Source: Paenibacillus sp. FSL H8-0548 (GTDB lineage: Bacteria; Bacillota; Bacilli; Paenibacillales; Paenibacillaceae). Taken from it: a DNA stretch of 64,000 bases. The stretch is from the NCBI RefSeq assembly GCF_038630985.1, contig NZ_CP152049.1:3553501-3617500 (forward strand). The letters are read 5' to 3'. Numbering within the stretch: position 1 is the stretch's first letter; each line of letters opens with the position of its first letter. The translations under genes were made by a program, and so were the position numbers. Shown here piece after piece: positions 18,607-27,606 of the stretch. Below the pieces are notes generated by a model. It searched no databases. It was not told the DNA's origin and saw only the letters and a program-made list of their open reading frames with translations.

Positions 18607-18945
18607 TTGCTGCGTCATATTGTAATGAAGGCTGTATTTATTTTACTGAGCTTAGCTCACACCGAGGTGAGGACTGCTGACGAGAGTGCGTTATATGCAG
18701 AACCCTCCTACGGAAAATGGGGAAAGCTGGCCATTGAAGAAACGTCGAGGGTATATCACAATGCGTCGATTATAGATTATAAGCATGAAGGCAGAAAAGT
18801 ATTGAAAGAAGGACAAGCAGTAGAGACCTTTGTGCTGTGGCTGCGCAAGGATACAAAGGAATTTGGCGTAAGGGTAAGCATTACTTTTCAAACAAGCTCT
18901 GATCAGCTAGTTCATCTCGAAATGAATGAGCTTAATTCTAAATAG
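18607..18945 (+). CDS. DUF3889-family secreted protein
   Basis: This 112-residue protein matches DUF3889: YGKWGKLAIEET, then VIDYKHEG-like and FVLWLRKDTKEFGV blocks, then a short Ile/Thr-rich strand. The function is unknown. The N-terminal segment ending near RTADES looks like a short signal peptide. TTG 18607 has AAAGG 11 bases upstream, while the in-frame ATG 18625 has no obvious site. It stands alone after the peptide operon terminator, and nothing ties it to that operon. Confidence 0.75.
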   Translation: MLRHIVMKAVFILLSLAHTEVRTADESALYAEPSYGKWGKLAIEETSRVYHNASIIDYKHEGRKVLKEGQAVETFVLWLRKDTKEFGVRVSITFQTSSDQLVHLEMNELNSK

Positions 18946-19025
18946 TTGAAACATACGGCGCGGCTGTATCGTAATAGAAGCAAACATTATGATACGCTTT
19001 GTTGTGAAGCGAGAGGAGCCTAACT

Positions 19026-19337
19026 ATGCTAATTACGACTACACCAACGATTGAAGGACACCCGATTCAGGAATATGTAGGAGTCGTCACAGGTGAAGCC
19101 ATTATGGGGGCCAACGTAGTACGGGACTTTTTTGCTTCCATTACGGACATTGTCGGAGGGCGCTCTGGTGCATACGAAAGTAAGCTAAAGGAAGCACGTG
19201 ATGTAGCGATTGATGAAATGAAAAATCAAGCTTCAAGACTGGGTGCAAACGCGATCGTAGCGATCGATATTGATTATGAAGTCGTTCGCGAAGGAATGCT
19301 GATGGTTGCTGTAAGCGGCACAGCTGTTCGGTTGTAA
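19026..19337 (+). CDS. YbjQ/UPF0145-family protein
   Basis: This 103-residue cytosolic protein matches the YbjQ (UPF0145) family. It opens with a short strand and [10 protein letters not shown], and contains [20 protein letters not shown] and a final [10 protein letters not shown]. Family members form a small homo-oligomeric beta-alpha fold of unproven, possibly heavy-metal-linked function. Length and motifs are complete. It is preceded by GAGAGGAG. Confidence 0.85.
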   Translation: MLITTTPTIEGHPIQEYVGVVTGEAIMGANVVRDFFASITDIVGGRSGAYESKLKEARDVAIDEMKNQASRLGANAIVAIDIDYEVVREGMLMVAVSGTAVRL

Positions 19338-19447
19338 ACGTTCAAGCAGCTGCCTTAACCTACAGCATTGTAGACATTAAATAATCATCGCGCTACAATG
19401 TATAAAGGTGAATAATAACAAGCGAAGCTTGAAGGGATGAGTACGAT

Positions 19448-19759
19448 ATGTATCCAGAAATAACGGCAGCAGAGCTGGAAAGCCAGCTTAATGAAGGAAA
19501 AGCAATTAATTTGATTGATGTTCGTGAGGCGGATGAGTGGCAAGAAGGCCATATTAAGGAAGCACGCAGCATTCCGCTATCTGAGCTTCAGGAGCGTATA
19601 AATGAGTTTAAGCAAGGCGAGCAAGACATTGTTCTGATTTGTCGGAGCGGTGGACGCAGCGGTAAAGCTTGCGATTTTCTGCATGCTCAAGGCTTTAAAG
19701 TGGTTAATGTCAGCGGCGGTATGCTGCAGTGGTCAGGCGAAGTTGCATACGGTGAATAA
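19448..19759 (+). CDS. Rhodanese-like sulfurtransferase domain protein
   Basis: This is a single-domain rhodanese of 103 residues. The active-site loop CRSGGRSGKA carries the catalytic cysteine that takes up a persulfide. The N-terminal IDVREADEWQEGHI is the conserved substrate-facing motif. It is likely a cytosolic sulfur carrier or thiosulfate sulfurtransferase. A weak hairpin follows the stop. Confidence 0.92.
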   Translation: MYPEITAAELESQLNEGKAINLIDVREADEWQEGHIKEARSIPLSELQERINEFKQGEQDIVLICRSGGRSGKACDFLHAQGFKVVNVSGGMLQWSGEVAYGE

Positions 19760-19786
19760 CTAGCCCGTTTCGAAGATTTTTGTTGG

Positions 19787-19810
19787 AAAAGGCCCTTTAT
19801 AGGGTTTTTT
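19787..19810 (+). terminator. Short terminator after the rhodanese gene
   Basis: AAAAGGCCCT (19787-19796) and AGGGTTTTTT (19801-19810) form a stem with two wobble pairs around TTAT, ending in six T residues. Confidence 0.6.
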
Positions 19811-19847
19811 CTGTTTAATCAATCGTTTTTGGAGGAGGAGACAGCCG

Positions 19848-20354
19848 CTGAATGCTAAGAGAAAGTGGGTTTTTAGAGCTTCACTTTTTTTAAATCTAGT
19901 GCTGGCAGTTGTTCTGGTTTGGAGCATCGTAAATTTGGATATTTCAAAGAAGAAGCCAATTTATGCTGACATACAGTATAAGCTCGTTGAGCTTGAGGGA
20001 CTTATTGCCTTTGAAGAGGAAAATAATTGGTCAACGCCGCATTTGGTTACCAATAAATTGAGTAATATTGTAGATCTTCTGTATCTTGGCATTGATGCGA
20101 ACCGAAAGTGGCTTTGGACTTCTGCTGAAGATGTAACAGTTCTGGAGAAGCTATATAGCAAGCTGTCGCAATATCCTGTAGATGAGCTTTATAAGCATGC
20201 GGTTTTAGAGGCAGAGGATAAGGAGCATTATGTTGAGCTGCGAGCAATGCTTCGTGAAGCGGGTATTGGTATGCGAATATCGCATGGATACGATTGGGGC
20301 CTATTTATTCAAAAAGTAAAAAAATTATATGAGAGTATCCCATCTCCACTCTAA
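19848..20354 (+). CDS. Membrane-anchored protein of unknown function with a probable CTG start
   Basis: I do not recognise this protein. Only an internal GTG (19899) would start it conventionally, and that has no ribosome binding site. An ideal GGAGGAGGAG (19831-19840) lies seven bases before an in-frame CTG at 19848, which adds a basic N-terminus (NAKRKWVFRAS) ahead of the hydrophobic helix. The 168-residue product would then have a normal single membrane anchor followed by an outside, mostly helical, charged domain of about 130 residues. No neighbour suggests a role. Confidence 0.6.
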   Translation: MNAKRKWVFRASLFLNLVLAVVLVWSIVNLDISKKKPIYADIQYKLVELEGLIAFEEENNWSTPHLVTNKLSNIVDLLYLGIDANRKWLWTSAEDVTVLEKLYSKLSQYPVDELYKHAVLEAEDKEHYVELRAMLREAGIGMRISHGYDWGLFIQKVKKLYESIPSPL

Positions 20355-20497
20355 GTGTAGAAGCGTGATGCCTGCGAATTTTTGTTTAAGATTACAACTT
20401 ATGAAGCTTGAAATCATATATTACTTATGACTCTTCATGGTGAAGCACATCAAAGCAAAGGGATGCTATAAATGAAGTAAAGGATTGGGTGATTGAA

Positions 20498-21244
20498 ATG
20501 ATTGTCATTAAAACAGCGGAAGAAATTTTGAAGATGAAAAAAGCGGGTGAAATATTAGCCGCTTGCCACAGAGAGCTGCGCAATTTTATCTGTCCAGGGA
20601 TAACGACTATGGAAATTGATCAATTTGCTGAAGCGTTTATGAATAAAAATGGTGTCATAGCTGAGCAGAAGGGATATAGTGGTTATCCATACGCGACATG
20701 CACATCTGTAAACGATGTCATTTGCCACGGTTTTCCTGGTCAAACGCTGTTAGTCGAAGGTGACATTATTACGGTTGATATGGTTGTCAATTTGGATGGC
20801 TGGCTTGCGGATTCCGCATGGTCTTATGCGGTTGGCGAGGTGTCGGAGCAATCACAGAAGCTGTTGGATGTTACGAAGGAATCACTTTACAAGGGTATCG
20901 AACAGGCGGTTGTCGGAAATCGTATCGGCGATATTTCACATGCTATTCAAGTGTATGCTGAAGCACAGGGCTTCTCTGTCGTGCGTGACTTTATTGGTCA
21001 TGGCATCGGTCAGAAAATGCATGAGGAGCCGCAGGTGCCTCATTATGGGCCTCCGAATCGAGGCACACGATTAAAGGCAGGAATGGTATTGACTATTGAG
21101 CCGATGCTGAATACAGGGAAATATCATAGTAAAATTGATTCTGACGGCTGGACCGCAAGAACCGTTGATGGCGGCTTGTCCGCGCAATATGAGCATACAC
21201 TTGCCATTACGGAAGATGGTCCAATTATTTTGACAGAACAATAA
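20498..21244 (+). CDS. map: Type I methionine aminopeptidase
   Basis: This 248-residue metalloenzyme removes initiator methionine from nascent proteins. The dinuclear metal ligands are in place: two Asp in TVDMVVNLDGWLADS, His in FIGHGIGQKMHE, Glu in TIEPML and Glu in YEHT. ATG 20498 lies six bases after GGGTGA; GTG 20489 is an alternative start. It is monocistronic with a hairpin terminator. As it does not lie in a ribosomal-protein operon, it may be a second MetAP paralogue. Confidence 0.94.
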   Translation: MIVIKTAEEILKMKKAGEILAACHRELRNFICPGITTMEIDQFAEAFMNKNGVIAEQKGYSGYPYATCTSVNDVICHGFPGQTLLVEGDIITVDMVVNLDGWLADSAWSYAVGEVSEQSQKLLDVTKESLYKGIEQAVVGNRIGDISHAIQVYAEAQGFSVVRDFIGHGIGQKMHEEPQVPHYGPPNRGTRLKAGMVLTIEPMLNTGKYHSKIDSDGWTARTVDGGLSAQYEHTLAITEDGPIILTEQ

Positions 21245-21262
21245 TACAGCGTGAGAAACAGA

Positions 21263-21294
21263 AACGGCCTTCAATGACTATGAGGCCGTTTTTT
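21263..21294 (+). terminator. Intrinsic terminator after map
   Basis: AACGGCCT (21263-21270) and AGGCCGTT (21283-21290) form a perfect 8-bp stem followed by TTTT. Confidence 0.85.
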
Positions 21295-21406
21295 GTTGTC
21301 AATACGAAAGTTAATTGTGTATGCTTCTTATATCGATATTGTCACTTTTTAGGAATGAACTCCGTCTAACTATAGATTAGAAAATTTGTGAAAGGAAGGA
21401 AACGAT

Positions 21407-21811
21407 ATGAAAACGAAACATGGTTATATTCTTTTGGCGGTATTATCGCTCATCCTTATTTTGTTTGTACTCAATTGGATTAGAATAAATACCGATAATT
21501 TTGGTTATTTTCAGAGCTTCTCTGTGACGATAAATAACCAATCAGACTACGATATCGTTTCAGTAGAAACAGGTATTGTGGCTGGCACATCGAAACATAT
21601 TTACGATAAACAGATCAAAGCAGGCGACAGCGCTCGTATTAAGCCAAAGCTAAGCTTAGTTGGAGAAGGTGCTGTATATTTAAAATATACGGATTCCAGA
21701 GGGGACGTAACAGAAACCAGTGCTTGCGGATATACAGAATCACTTTCAGGAAGAATAAAGCTAACGATCACTAATGACGGCGTTATAGAGAATGAACAGA
21801 AGTGTTTATAA
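21407..21811 (+). CDS. Signal-anchored small protein of unknown function
   Basis: I do not recognise this 134-residue protein. Residues 7-25 form one hydrophobic helix that serves as signal peptide or anchor. The rest is a beta-rich domain (SVTINNQSDYDIVSVETGI and AVYLKYTDSRGDVTE) with a Cys near each end that could pair outside the cell. AGGAAGGAAA precedes the ATG. No operon partner is seen. Confidence 0.65.
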   Translation: MKTKHGYILLAVLSLILILFVLNWIRINTDNFGYFQSFSVTINNQSDYDIVSVETGIVAGTSKHIYDKQIKAGDSARIKPKLSLVGEGAVYLKYTDSRGDVTETSACGYTESLSGRIKLTITNDGVIENEQKCL

Positions 21812-22005
21812 GCCGAAAAGGAAATAACAGCTGTTTTATGGAGGCATTTGACTTGTGATTTGGTCGTTGCATATCGAAGAAATGTAGTGCGAGGCAAAAA
21901 CATAATAAGAAAGCGGGCAGTACATTTTTAATTGGAATAGAATACGTGATCCAGACTAAGATGGAGGCTAATAAAGGTTTTTACAGGGAGTTGCAGGTAG
22001 AAGCG

Positions 22006-22445
22006 ATGTTGAAAAATCGACTAAGTTCAAGCACTTTATTAACAGGAAGCGGTGACAGTATTAAGTGCTATAAATTAAGATTCTTTATTGCTCATAGCGA
22101 TTATTTATATGGGTTGGGAACTTAACTCATTCCTGAGCACGGCATGTAGCATTCGCACACCCAAAAGAATTGAATACCAGAGGTTCATTGTTAATCATTT
22201 TTTAGAAATCGAGATTTTCAATGGAGATGAATACATAGATATTGGAGATAAACTTGAATTAATATTACCTAAATATTTGTTCAGGTAAGCTTGGTAATAC
22301 TAATTTAGAAGATTATCTAGGCATCAATATTGACTTTTATTATGACATTTTACCATTAGATATTCAGGATGAATATAGATCTAGCCATATCACACCTGTA
22401 GAAGATGAACGGGTTTGTGGAGGAAATGCTCGCCTACTCCGGTAG
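22006..22445 (+). pseudogene. Decayed coding region with frameshifts
   Basis: Protein-like sequence continues through three partial frames: 22006-22125 (39 codons), 22088-22288 (ending in LELILPKYLFR) and, one base on, 22284-22445 (GKLGNTNLEDYLGINIDFYY). Read across a +1 shift near 22284, the last two join into one acidic, aromatic-rich segment of about 110 residues. It could be a remnant of a small immunity-type or phage protein, but no family is recognised. No ribosome binding site supports a complete gene. Confidence 0.4.
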
Positions 22446-22479
22446 GCAGACGATATTGTCGAGATTGAGAGTAACTAAG

Positions 22480-22521
22480 AGGCGTCCTTCAAGCAGCGTA
22501 AGCTGCTTGAAGGACGCCTTT
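22480..22521. terminator. Long perfect hairpin after the decayed region
   Basis: An 18-bp perfect stem (22480-22497 with 22502-22519) closes on the loop GTAA and is followed by TTATG. It begins with AGGCGTCC and looks like a strong intrinsic terminator left behind by a lost gene. Confidence 0.8.
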
Positions 22522-22653
22522 ATGTTCGGATAGGGACAAATCAGTGGCGGGAACGAGCGGCTGTTAGGGTGCAGCAGGTGATTTGGAGGGTGTGCATACT
22601 TGGGCGATTTCGGTAATAACTACTTAGGTACTGACTGGCACGGATGAAGTTAG

Positions 22654-22727
22654 GATGCACTTTGTGCAGCAGAGGAAGTCATAAAGCACGTCATATCAGG
22701 TTTCTGATGCACTTTTTGCAGTAGAGT
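22654..22727. repeat. Two degenerate 22-bp direct repeats
   Basis: GATGCACTTTNTGCAG followed by [CT]AGAG occurs at 22654-22675 and again at 22706-22727. Each copy is itself partly palindromic (TGCACTTTNTGCA). They lie in a gene-free stretch and look like a family of short intergenic repeats. Confidence 0.6.
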
Positions 22728-22789
22728 GGCATCTGTGAGTAGCTTATCATAGAGGTTAAAGAAGCAAACTTCATCATCAGTTAGTTAGC

Positions 22790-22842
22790 GCGGACTAACG
22801 GTCCTTATTGGGCCGGAATGGAATAACGGCTATAGAGTCCGC
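22790..22842. repeat. Palindromic intergenic element
   Basis: GCGGACT (22790-22796) and AGTCCGC (22836-22842) bound a 53-bp element with smaller internal complementarities. Elements of this look are scattered in Paenibacillus genomes, as far as I recall. The rest of 22520-22979 holds no gene I can support. Confidence 0.45.
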
Positions 22843-22979
22843 CAGCGCTTAAAAACGGAGTAACGTATACGCTGGTGGCGACATGCCGTTCGGCTCAACA
22901 TGGAATCAAGTCGGGTCATTTGCTATGACATATAATAGGCAAATTACAGATTGATGATAAGCTGGCTTATCCACCTGAG

Positions 22980-23864
22980 CTACTGTATGGCTGCCGCCCG
23001 GTACGAAGAAGGGCTGCGGCCTTCTTTGTTTTTGAAGGCACGGCTGAAGGCATGAATGCTTGGATAACCGAGCGAGTCAGCAATTTCCTGAATCGTGAGC
23101 TGAGTGAATTCCAACAGATTCCGCGCGCGCTCCATCCGCATTTGTCGATGATATTGGATTGGCGTAATCCTATAGGCAGATTTGAACAAATGGATGAGAT
23201 GATGCTTGTTCATGTGGAACTGTCCTGCCAGTTCATTGAGCGTAAGCTCGCGGCCCGCATGGGCATTCATATAATGCTGAATAGCCACCAACTGATCGGC
23301 GCCGCTGATTTCGCCCATTTGATTCGGCCAATAGGAGTCTCGCAGCAGACAGACTAGCAGCTCCAGCATCAAGCCTTTTAACCGAAGCTGATAGAAGGGC
23401 AGACGAATCTCGTATTCTCGGATAATTCGAAATAGCTGCTCCTCGAACGGCTGAATCGAACGCAATTGTATCCGAACAGGGAGCTCGAGATCCGGGCCGG
23501 ACAGCAGATCCTCGCGGAACCATCCCATTTCTTCGGCATTCATATCTTTTGCGAGCTTGAAGGATACCGGCACATCGGCGCTGTCCGGCAGCTCGATCAG
23601 GTCGAAATGAACATGCGGTTGGGCTACGGGCGAATCTCCGATCACCTTAATGCTGTGACGCTGTCGTGGTTTGAACAGCAGTACATGCCCTGCGCCGGCT
23701 TCCATAACCGTATGCTCCAGCTCCACCTTCAACGCTCCCTGTTTTACGTACAGCAGCTCGTAATCCCACAGCATCCGTTCGGCAATCACCGTTCCTGACT
23801 GAAGCCAATGATCCATCGCAACGCGGACATAAGGCGAGAGCATTTGTATATTTGTAGCATCCAT
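22980..23864 (-). CDS. AraC-family transcriptional regulator
   Basis: This 294-residue regulator has an N-terminal cupin-like sensor domain (LEHTVMEAGAGHVLLFKPRQ) and two C-terminal helix-turn-helix motifs (LTLNELAGQFHMNKHHLIHL and IQEIADSLGYPSIHAFSRAF) typical of sugar-responsive AraC proteins. It is divergent from the GH172 gene, the standard arrangement for a regulator that induces a glycan-degrading enzyme. The ligand is probably a sugar released by that enzyme, by inference. Confidence 0.92.
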   Translation of the reverse strand: MDATNIQMLSPYVRVAMDHWLQSGTVIAERMLWDYELLYVKQGALKVELEHTVMEAGAGHVLLFKPRQRHSIKVIGDSPVAQPHVHFDLIELPDSADVPVSFKLAKDMNAEEMGWFREDLLSGPDLELPVRIQLRSIQPFEEQLFRIIREYEIRLPFYQLRLKGLMLELLVCLLRDSYWPNQMGEISGADQLVAIQHYMNAHAGRELTLNELAGQFHMNKHHLIHLFKSAYRITPIQYHRQMRMERARNLLEFTQLTIQEIADSLGYPSIHAFSRAFKNKEGRSPSSYRAAAIQ

Positions 23865-24040
23865 AGAGTCAACTCCAATGATCCAGTGATGAAGGCCATT
23901 CTATCTTATAATAATTGATAAAAGATACAAAACAATTGCTAAATATCTAAAGAGTAATTCGAACTATAATGACGTTGTACAAGCATCAGCAGCTTATTCA
24001 TATGAATCGATTACGCATACGATCGAGGAGGCTTTATACA

Positions 24041-25123
24041 ATGTCTAACGGTTTTAACGGAATAGGGATGGGACTGGGCAATCTTGCGCGACTGTCGAAC
24101 GCGGTGACGCGTTCCATATCTCCAGAAAATTTTACAGGAGAAAAGGGAAAAGCTGCTATGGCTACGGAAGGAACGGGTTTGCATGCATCCGGCACGCTTG
24201 GTCAAGGCTGGAAAATATCCCCTTCCGTTTACATTGAGCCAGGTACAACGCTTACCATGGGCGAGATCGACGGTCCCGGCGTCATTCAGCATTTCTGGCT
24301 GACATGTCCGGTCGAGGCATGGCGGTATCTTATTCTGAACATTTATTGGGATGACGAGGAAGCTCCGTCTGTTAGCGTACCGGTAGGGGACTTCTTCTGC
24401 AACGGCTGGTGCGAGCGTAGTCTGGTCAATTCACTGCCGATTTCCGTCAACCCTGCCAACGGCTTTAATAGTTATTGGGAGATGCCGTTCCGTAAGAAAG
24501 CTAAGTTTACGATGGAGAATGTAGGAACGACCCAAGCCGTGCTTTATTATCAAATTAATTATACACTTACCGAAGTGCCGGAGGATATGGCATATTTCCA
24601 TGCACAGTGGCGGCGCAGCAATCCTTTGGCATATATGGATGTACATACGATCGTGGATGGCATCCAAGGCAAAGGGCATTACGTCGGAACTTATTTGGCC
24701 TGGCAGGTGAACAGCAACAACTGGTGGGGCGAGGGCGAGGTCAAGCATTACATGGACGGCGACACGGACTTTCCGACGATCTGCAGCACGGGGTTGGAAG
24801 ACTACTTCGGCGGCGCGTGGAACTGGGATATGGAAGGTCAGTATGTGACGTATTCGACGCCGTTTCTCGGCATGCATCAGCATATTAAGCCTAACGGATT
24901 GTACCGGGCGAATCAACGCTTTGGGATGTACCGTTGGCATGTGATGGACCCGATCCGTTTCGAGAAAGATCTGAGCGTTACGGTTCAGGCACTCGGCTGG
25001 CGTTCGCACGGCAAGTATTTGCCGCTGCAGGACGATATCTCGTCTGTGGCTTACTGGTATCAAACGGAGCCGCATCTGCGGCATCCGGAGCTGCCGCATC
25101 GGGAACAGCTTGAGGTGATTTAA
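24041..25123 (+). CDS. DUF2961 / GH172-family glycoside hydrolase
   Basis: This 360-residue, apparently cytosolic protein matches DUF2961, now placed in glycoside hydrolase family 172. Characterised members act on difructose dianhydride or alpha-D-arabinofuranosides. Family blocks seen are GDFFCNGWCERSLVNSLPIS, YWEMPFRKKAKFTMENVG and the acidic STGLEDYFGGAWNW, which probably carries catalytic acidic residues. ATG 24041 lies behind GAGGAGG; the longer frame from 23969 has no site. The divergent AraC gene is its likely regulator. No signal peptide is present, so its substrate must be imported. Confidence 0.9.
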   Translation: MSNGFNGIGMGLGNLARLSNAVTRSISPENFTGEKGKAAMATEGTGLHASGTLGQGWKISPSVYIEPGTTLTMGEIDGPGVIQHFWLTCPVEAWRYLILNIYWDDEEAPSVSVPVGDFFCNGWCERSLVNSLPISVNPANGFNSYWEMPFRKKAKFTMENVGTTQAVLYYQINYTLTEVPEDMAYFHAQWRRSNPLAYMDVHTIVDGIQGKGHYVGTYLAWQVNSNNWWGEGEVKHYMDGDTDFPTICSTGLEDYFGGAWNWDMEGQYVTYSTPFLGMHQHIKPNGLYRANQRFGMYRWHVMDPIRFEKDLSVTVQALGWRSHGKYLPLQDDISSVAYWYQTEPHLRHPELPHREQLEVI

Positions 25124-25160
25124 CCGGGGCACGCAATCCAATCATGCTAATAAGGACTTT

Positions 25161-25198
25161 CAAAAATCCGTCAAGGGCGAACCTTGGACGGATTTTTG
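25161..25198 (+). terminator. Intrinsic terminator after GH172
   Basis: CAAAAATCCGTC (25161-25172) and GACGGATTTTTG (25187-25198) form a perfect 12-bp stem with an inner AAGG/CCTT extension. Confidence 0.88.
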
Positions 25199-25352
25199 CT
25201 TGCACATTAATTTTATTTGCGATTATGATAGGAATGTTTACGTCTTATCAATAGCTATGGTACGATTTTATCAGAGTAATGCGAGGGGATAGTTCGCCCT
25301 AAAAGACTATGTTTACGAGTCTTCATTTGTTTGTGAGATATAAGGCTATGCA

Positions 25353-25379
25353 GAGCATCGCTGGCAGCGATGAGATCAG
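25353..25379. repeat. Hairpin-containing repeat, copy 1
   Basis: The core ATCGCTGGCAGCGATGA, a 6-bp stem with loop GGC, is preceded by GAGC and followed by a purine and TCAG. A near-identical copy, with two bases added after GAGC, lies at 54878-54906. Function unknown. Confidence 0.6.
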
Positions 25380-25439
25380 GAGTTTGCATGTACGAACTGA
25401 ATAGATAAATATGCTTCGAAGAAAATGCATCTAATGTAG

Positions 25440-25464
25440 GAGCACGACGTCTGAATCTACCGCT
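25440..25464 (+). repeat. Copy of the 3' end of a VOC-family gene
   Basis: These 25 bases match 41351-41375, which cover the last codons and stop of the VOC gene at 40931, with one mismatch. The same reading frame here gives Glu-His-Asp-Val-stop. It looks like the tail of a deleted paralogue. Confidence 0.5.
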
Positions 25465-25576
25465 AAAAGTCCTTCTCGAGTCGTCTTCTTCAGCGATATA
25501 ATCAGGATTCGGACATACGATAATGGAAAGGTCAGCTTGTGCGAGTTGGATTCCTTAGGCTCCACCATACAAATCA

Positions 25577-25608
25577 AACCACGCCACGCTATTGAAGTGT
25601 GGTTTTTT
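25577..25608 (+). terminator. Orphan terminator hairpin
   Basis: AACCACGC (25577-25584) pairs with GTGTGGTT (25597-25604) with one wobble, followed by TTTT. There is no intact gene before it. Confidence 0.65.
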
Positions 25609-25750
25609 GTGGTTGATTCAAGAAGACAGACTAACATGGATGTAGGAATATCGAATAACAGTTTATACTTAATATACATTTTTGTTGATTAAGTTTTAAG
25701 AGTGGCTTACTATAAATGTAATTATTAAGGGGGATTAGGAGGTGATTACG

Positions 25751-26632
25751 TTGGAAAGCGATTTCTATAAGAAATGGGCATGTCAAAAATTTATCGAATG
25801 CTCACAAAATAATGTGTGGGACGGACACTGGGCATGTGCGGTATTAGCCTTGACGAATCTCTTGGAGGAGAAGCTTGTACCTGCTTCGATGGAAGCGTTA
25901 ATTCAGAAAAACCTGGTCAAAATGGTGGAAGAACACGCAAATGAACGGCAGTATCAGATAAACAACGAGTATGTAGATCTTACTGACAAAATGATAGAGC
26001 TGCTTTCCAAAAATTATCGTTCTTGTCATGCACTAGGTCATGATGTTATTTACATGTTCTATTTGATAAATATGCTGTCGCGTTCCAATATACCTGCAAC
26101 TGCTGAATTGTTTGAGGCCATGAAGAAGATGGTTAAAGATTTCCTTGCATCAGGTCCTGGTTTTGTTACTGTGAATGGAGAGAATATTGTCATTGATCCT
26201 GACGGCATAGCGGATGCAAGTACAAGATTTCAACTTAATTCGGAAACTGTACTCGACTCTTTTCATAACTTCCAGAGATCTCGGCATATGGAGCAAGGTG
26301 ATATGCAATTGGGGCATATCCTTACGCATGGTCACGCTATAGTAGAATTGAAACAAATTTCGAGCAACTATGTTCTCGACAACCTAGATTCAGCTTTTCA
26401 CAAAAGAATGAATATCTTGACTTATGCGAACAAACTCGAGGAAAAAGTGATTGAATCCGATATTGCGCATTCAGATATAACGTTAAATCCGTGGGAACCT
26501 TCATACTGGGAACAAGCATTGGTTGACAGCAGGCATGGTCATTATTATAAATATGCGTACAGCTATTTGAAGCTCATCCAGATGGCCGGTCGCACTCTTT
26601 CTGATTTTCGATCGTTCCGTCGTATCCTATGA
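25751..26632 (+). CDS. Helical protein of unknown function
   Basis: I do not recognise this 293-residue soluble protein. It appears almost wholly alpha-helical, with a His-rich middle (RHMEQGDMQLGHILTHGH) and a Trp-rich C-terminus (NPWEPSYWEQA). No signal peptide or membrane helix is seen. TTG 25751 lies eight bases after AGGAGG, while GTG 25742 overlaps that site. No operon partner is present. The repeated helical pairs could suit an alpha/alpha barrel, but that is a guess. Confidence 0.65.
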   Translation: MESDFYKKWACQKFIECSQNNVWDGHWACAVLALTNLLEEKLVPASMEALIQKNLVKMVEEHANERQYQINNEYVDLTDKMIELLSKNYRSCHALGHDVIYMFYLINMLSRSNIPATAELFEAMKKMVKDFLASGPGFVTVNGENIVIDPDGIADASTRFQLNSETVLDSFHNFQRSRHMEQGDMQLGHILTHGHAIVELKQISSNYVLDNLDSAFHKRMNILTYANKLEEKVIESDIAHSDITLNPWEPSYWEQALVDSRHGHYYKYAYSYLKLIQMAGRTLSDFRSFRRIL

Positions 26633-26849
26633 GCTTTGCTGTTTATTCAAACTGCTCTTATGGACAGTTTAGTTAAAAGTTAGTATGACATATCCGAAAA
26701 CCAAATTTCACATTTTACTATACTGTGACTTATCTTTGTTATCATAACTGTGACAAGATGTTAATCGTTTGGAAGGAATTAGTAATTCTTGATAGAATAA
26801 ATATGAAGATGATCAGGTAATGAATTTGTACACATAAGGAGATAAAACT

Positions 26850-27302
26850 ATGGCAGAAAACAAATTACTAAGAATGGACAATGTTGGCATCGTTGTAGAA
26901 TCCCTTGATGACGCAATCGCTTTTTTCGAGGAGATTGGCTTGAAGCTCGAAGGGCGAGCTACTGTCGAAGGTGAATGGGCTGGTCGCGTAACCGGGCTGG
27001 GTTCACAGTATGTAGAGATTGCTATGATGGTTACCCCAGATGGCCACAGCCGACTTGAACTTTCGCGATTTCTCACCCCACCTACTATATCGGATCACCG
27101 AACTGCTCCTGTAAATGCCCTCGGTTATCTACGCGTCATGTTCACCGTTGAAGACATTGATGAAATGGTATCCAGACTCACTAAGTATGGTGCTCAGCTC
27201 GTTGGAGAAGTGGTTCAGTACGAGGACTCGTATCGGCTCTGCTACATTCGTGGAAATGAAGGACTTCTAATCGGTTTGGCGGAACAACTTGGTAATAAAT
27301 AA
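26850..27302 (+). CDS. VOC-family (glyoxalase/bleomycin resistance fold) protein
   Basis: This 150-residue protein has two beta-alpha-beta-beta-beta modules of the vicinal oxygen chelate fold. The first opens with DNVGIVVESLDDAIAFFEEIG and the second with LGYLRVMFTVEDIDEMVSRL. Potential metal ligands include Glu in YVEIAMM and in the C-terminal GNEGLLIGL. The substrate is unknown: family members range from dioxygenases to drug-binding proteins. AAGGAGATAAA precedes the ATG. A different VOC protein is encoded at 40931. Confidence 0.85.
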   Translation: MAENKLLRMDNVGIVVESLDDAIAFFEEIGLKLEGRATVEGEWAGRVTGLGSQYVEIAMMVTPDGHSRLELSRFLTPPTISDHRTAPVNALGYLRVMFTVEDIDEMVSRLTKYGAQLVGEVVQYEDSYRLCYIRGNEGLLIGLAEQLGNK

Positions 27303-27395
27303 GTGACGTTTAAAAGAAAACTTAACTGAAATATACATTACTAGAGTAAAAATAGAAACAGAAAAGCAGTGTGAAAGTGTATAGAAGAAGTCGAG

Positions 27396-27550
27396 TGCAT
27401 CATATAAACACCGCATTCACGCTCTGGGTCTTTGCGACTCTCGATCCCGGAAACAAGGAACGATGAAGTAATTGCCGGGATATATCCGCACCGACTAATC
27501 GCATCGCGGCCGGCAGCAAGCTGCTTAACTCGGTGGGACTTCGTGATGCA
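27396..27550 (+). ncRNA. Candidate structured RNA, unclassified
   Basis: A nested fold can be drawn from the sequence. TGCATCA (27396-27402) pairs with TGATGCA (27544-27550). CACCG (27409-27413) pairs with CGGTG (27530-27534). Inside, ATCCCGG (27444-27450) pairs with CCGGGAT (27475-27481), and a CAGC-AA-GCTG hairpin lies near 27513-27522. No protein frame is supported. It does not match the yybP-ykoY, SAM, T-box, M-box or cobalamin classes as I know them. Strand is assumed from the downstream gene. Confidence 0.45.
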
Positions 27551-27606
27551 TGAACTTTAACGGAATCAATGCAAAACTAAATTAAAGGGTCGGGTACGAT
27601 AGCTCA

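Larger units (their letters stand above)
25199..25750. other. Gene-free stretch with relic repeats
   Basis: No coding sequence is supported here. It holds a hairpin repeat (25353-25379), a 25-bp copy of the end of the downstream VOC gene (25440-25464) and a hairpin at 25577-25608 with AACCACGC pairing to GTGTGGTT before a T run. Together they suggest remnants of a deleted gene and its terminator. Confidence 0.6.

Noticed and set aside
27396..27550. Cobalamin, T-box or Mn2+ riboswitch
   Set aside because: None of the conserved boxes of these classes could be found, so I left it as an unclassified structured region.
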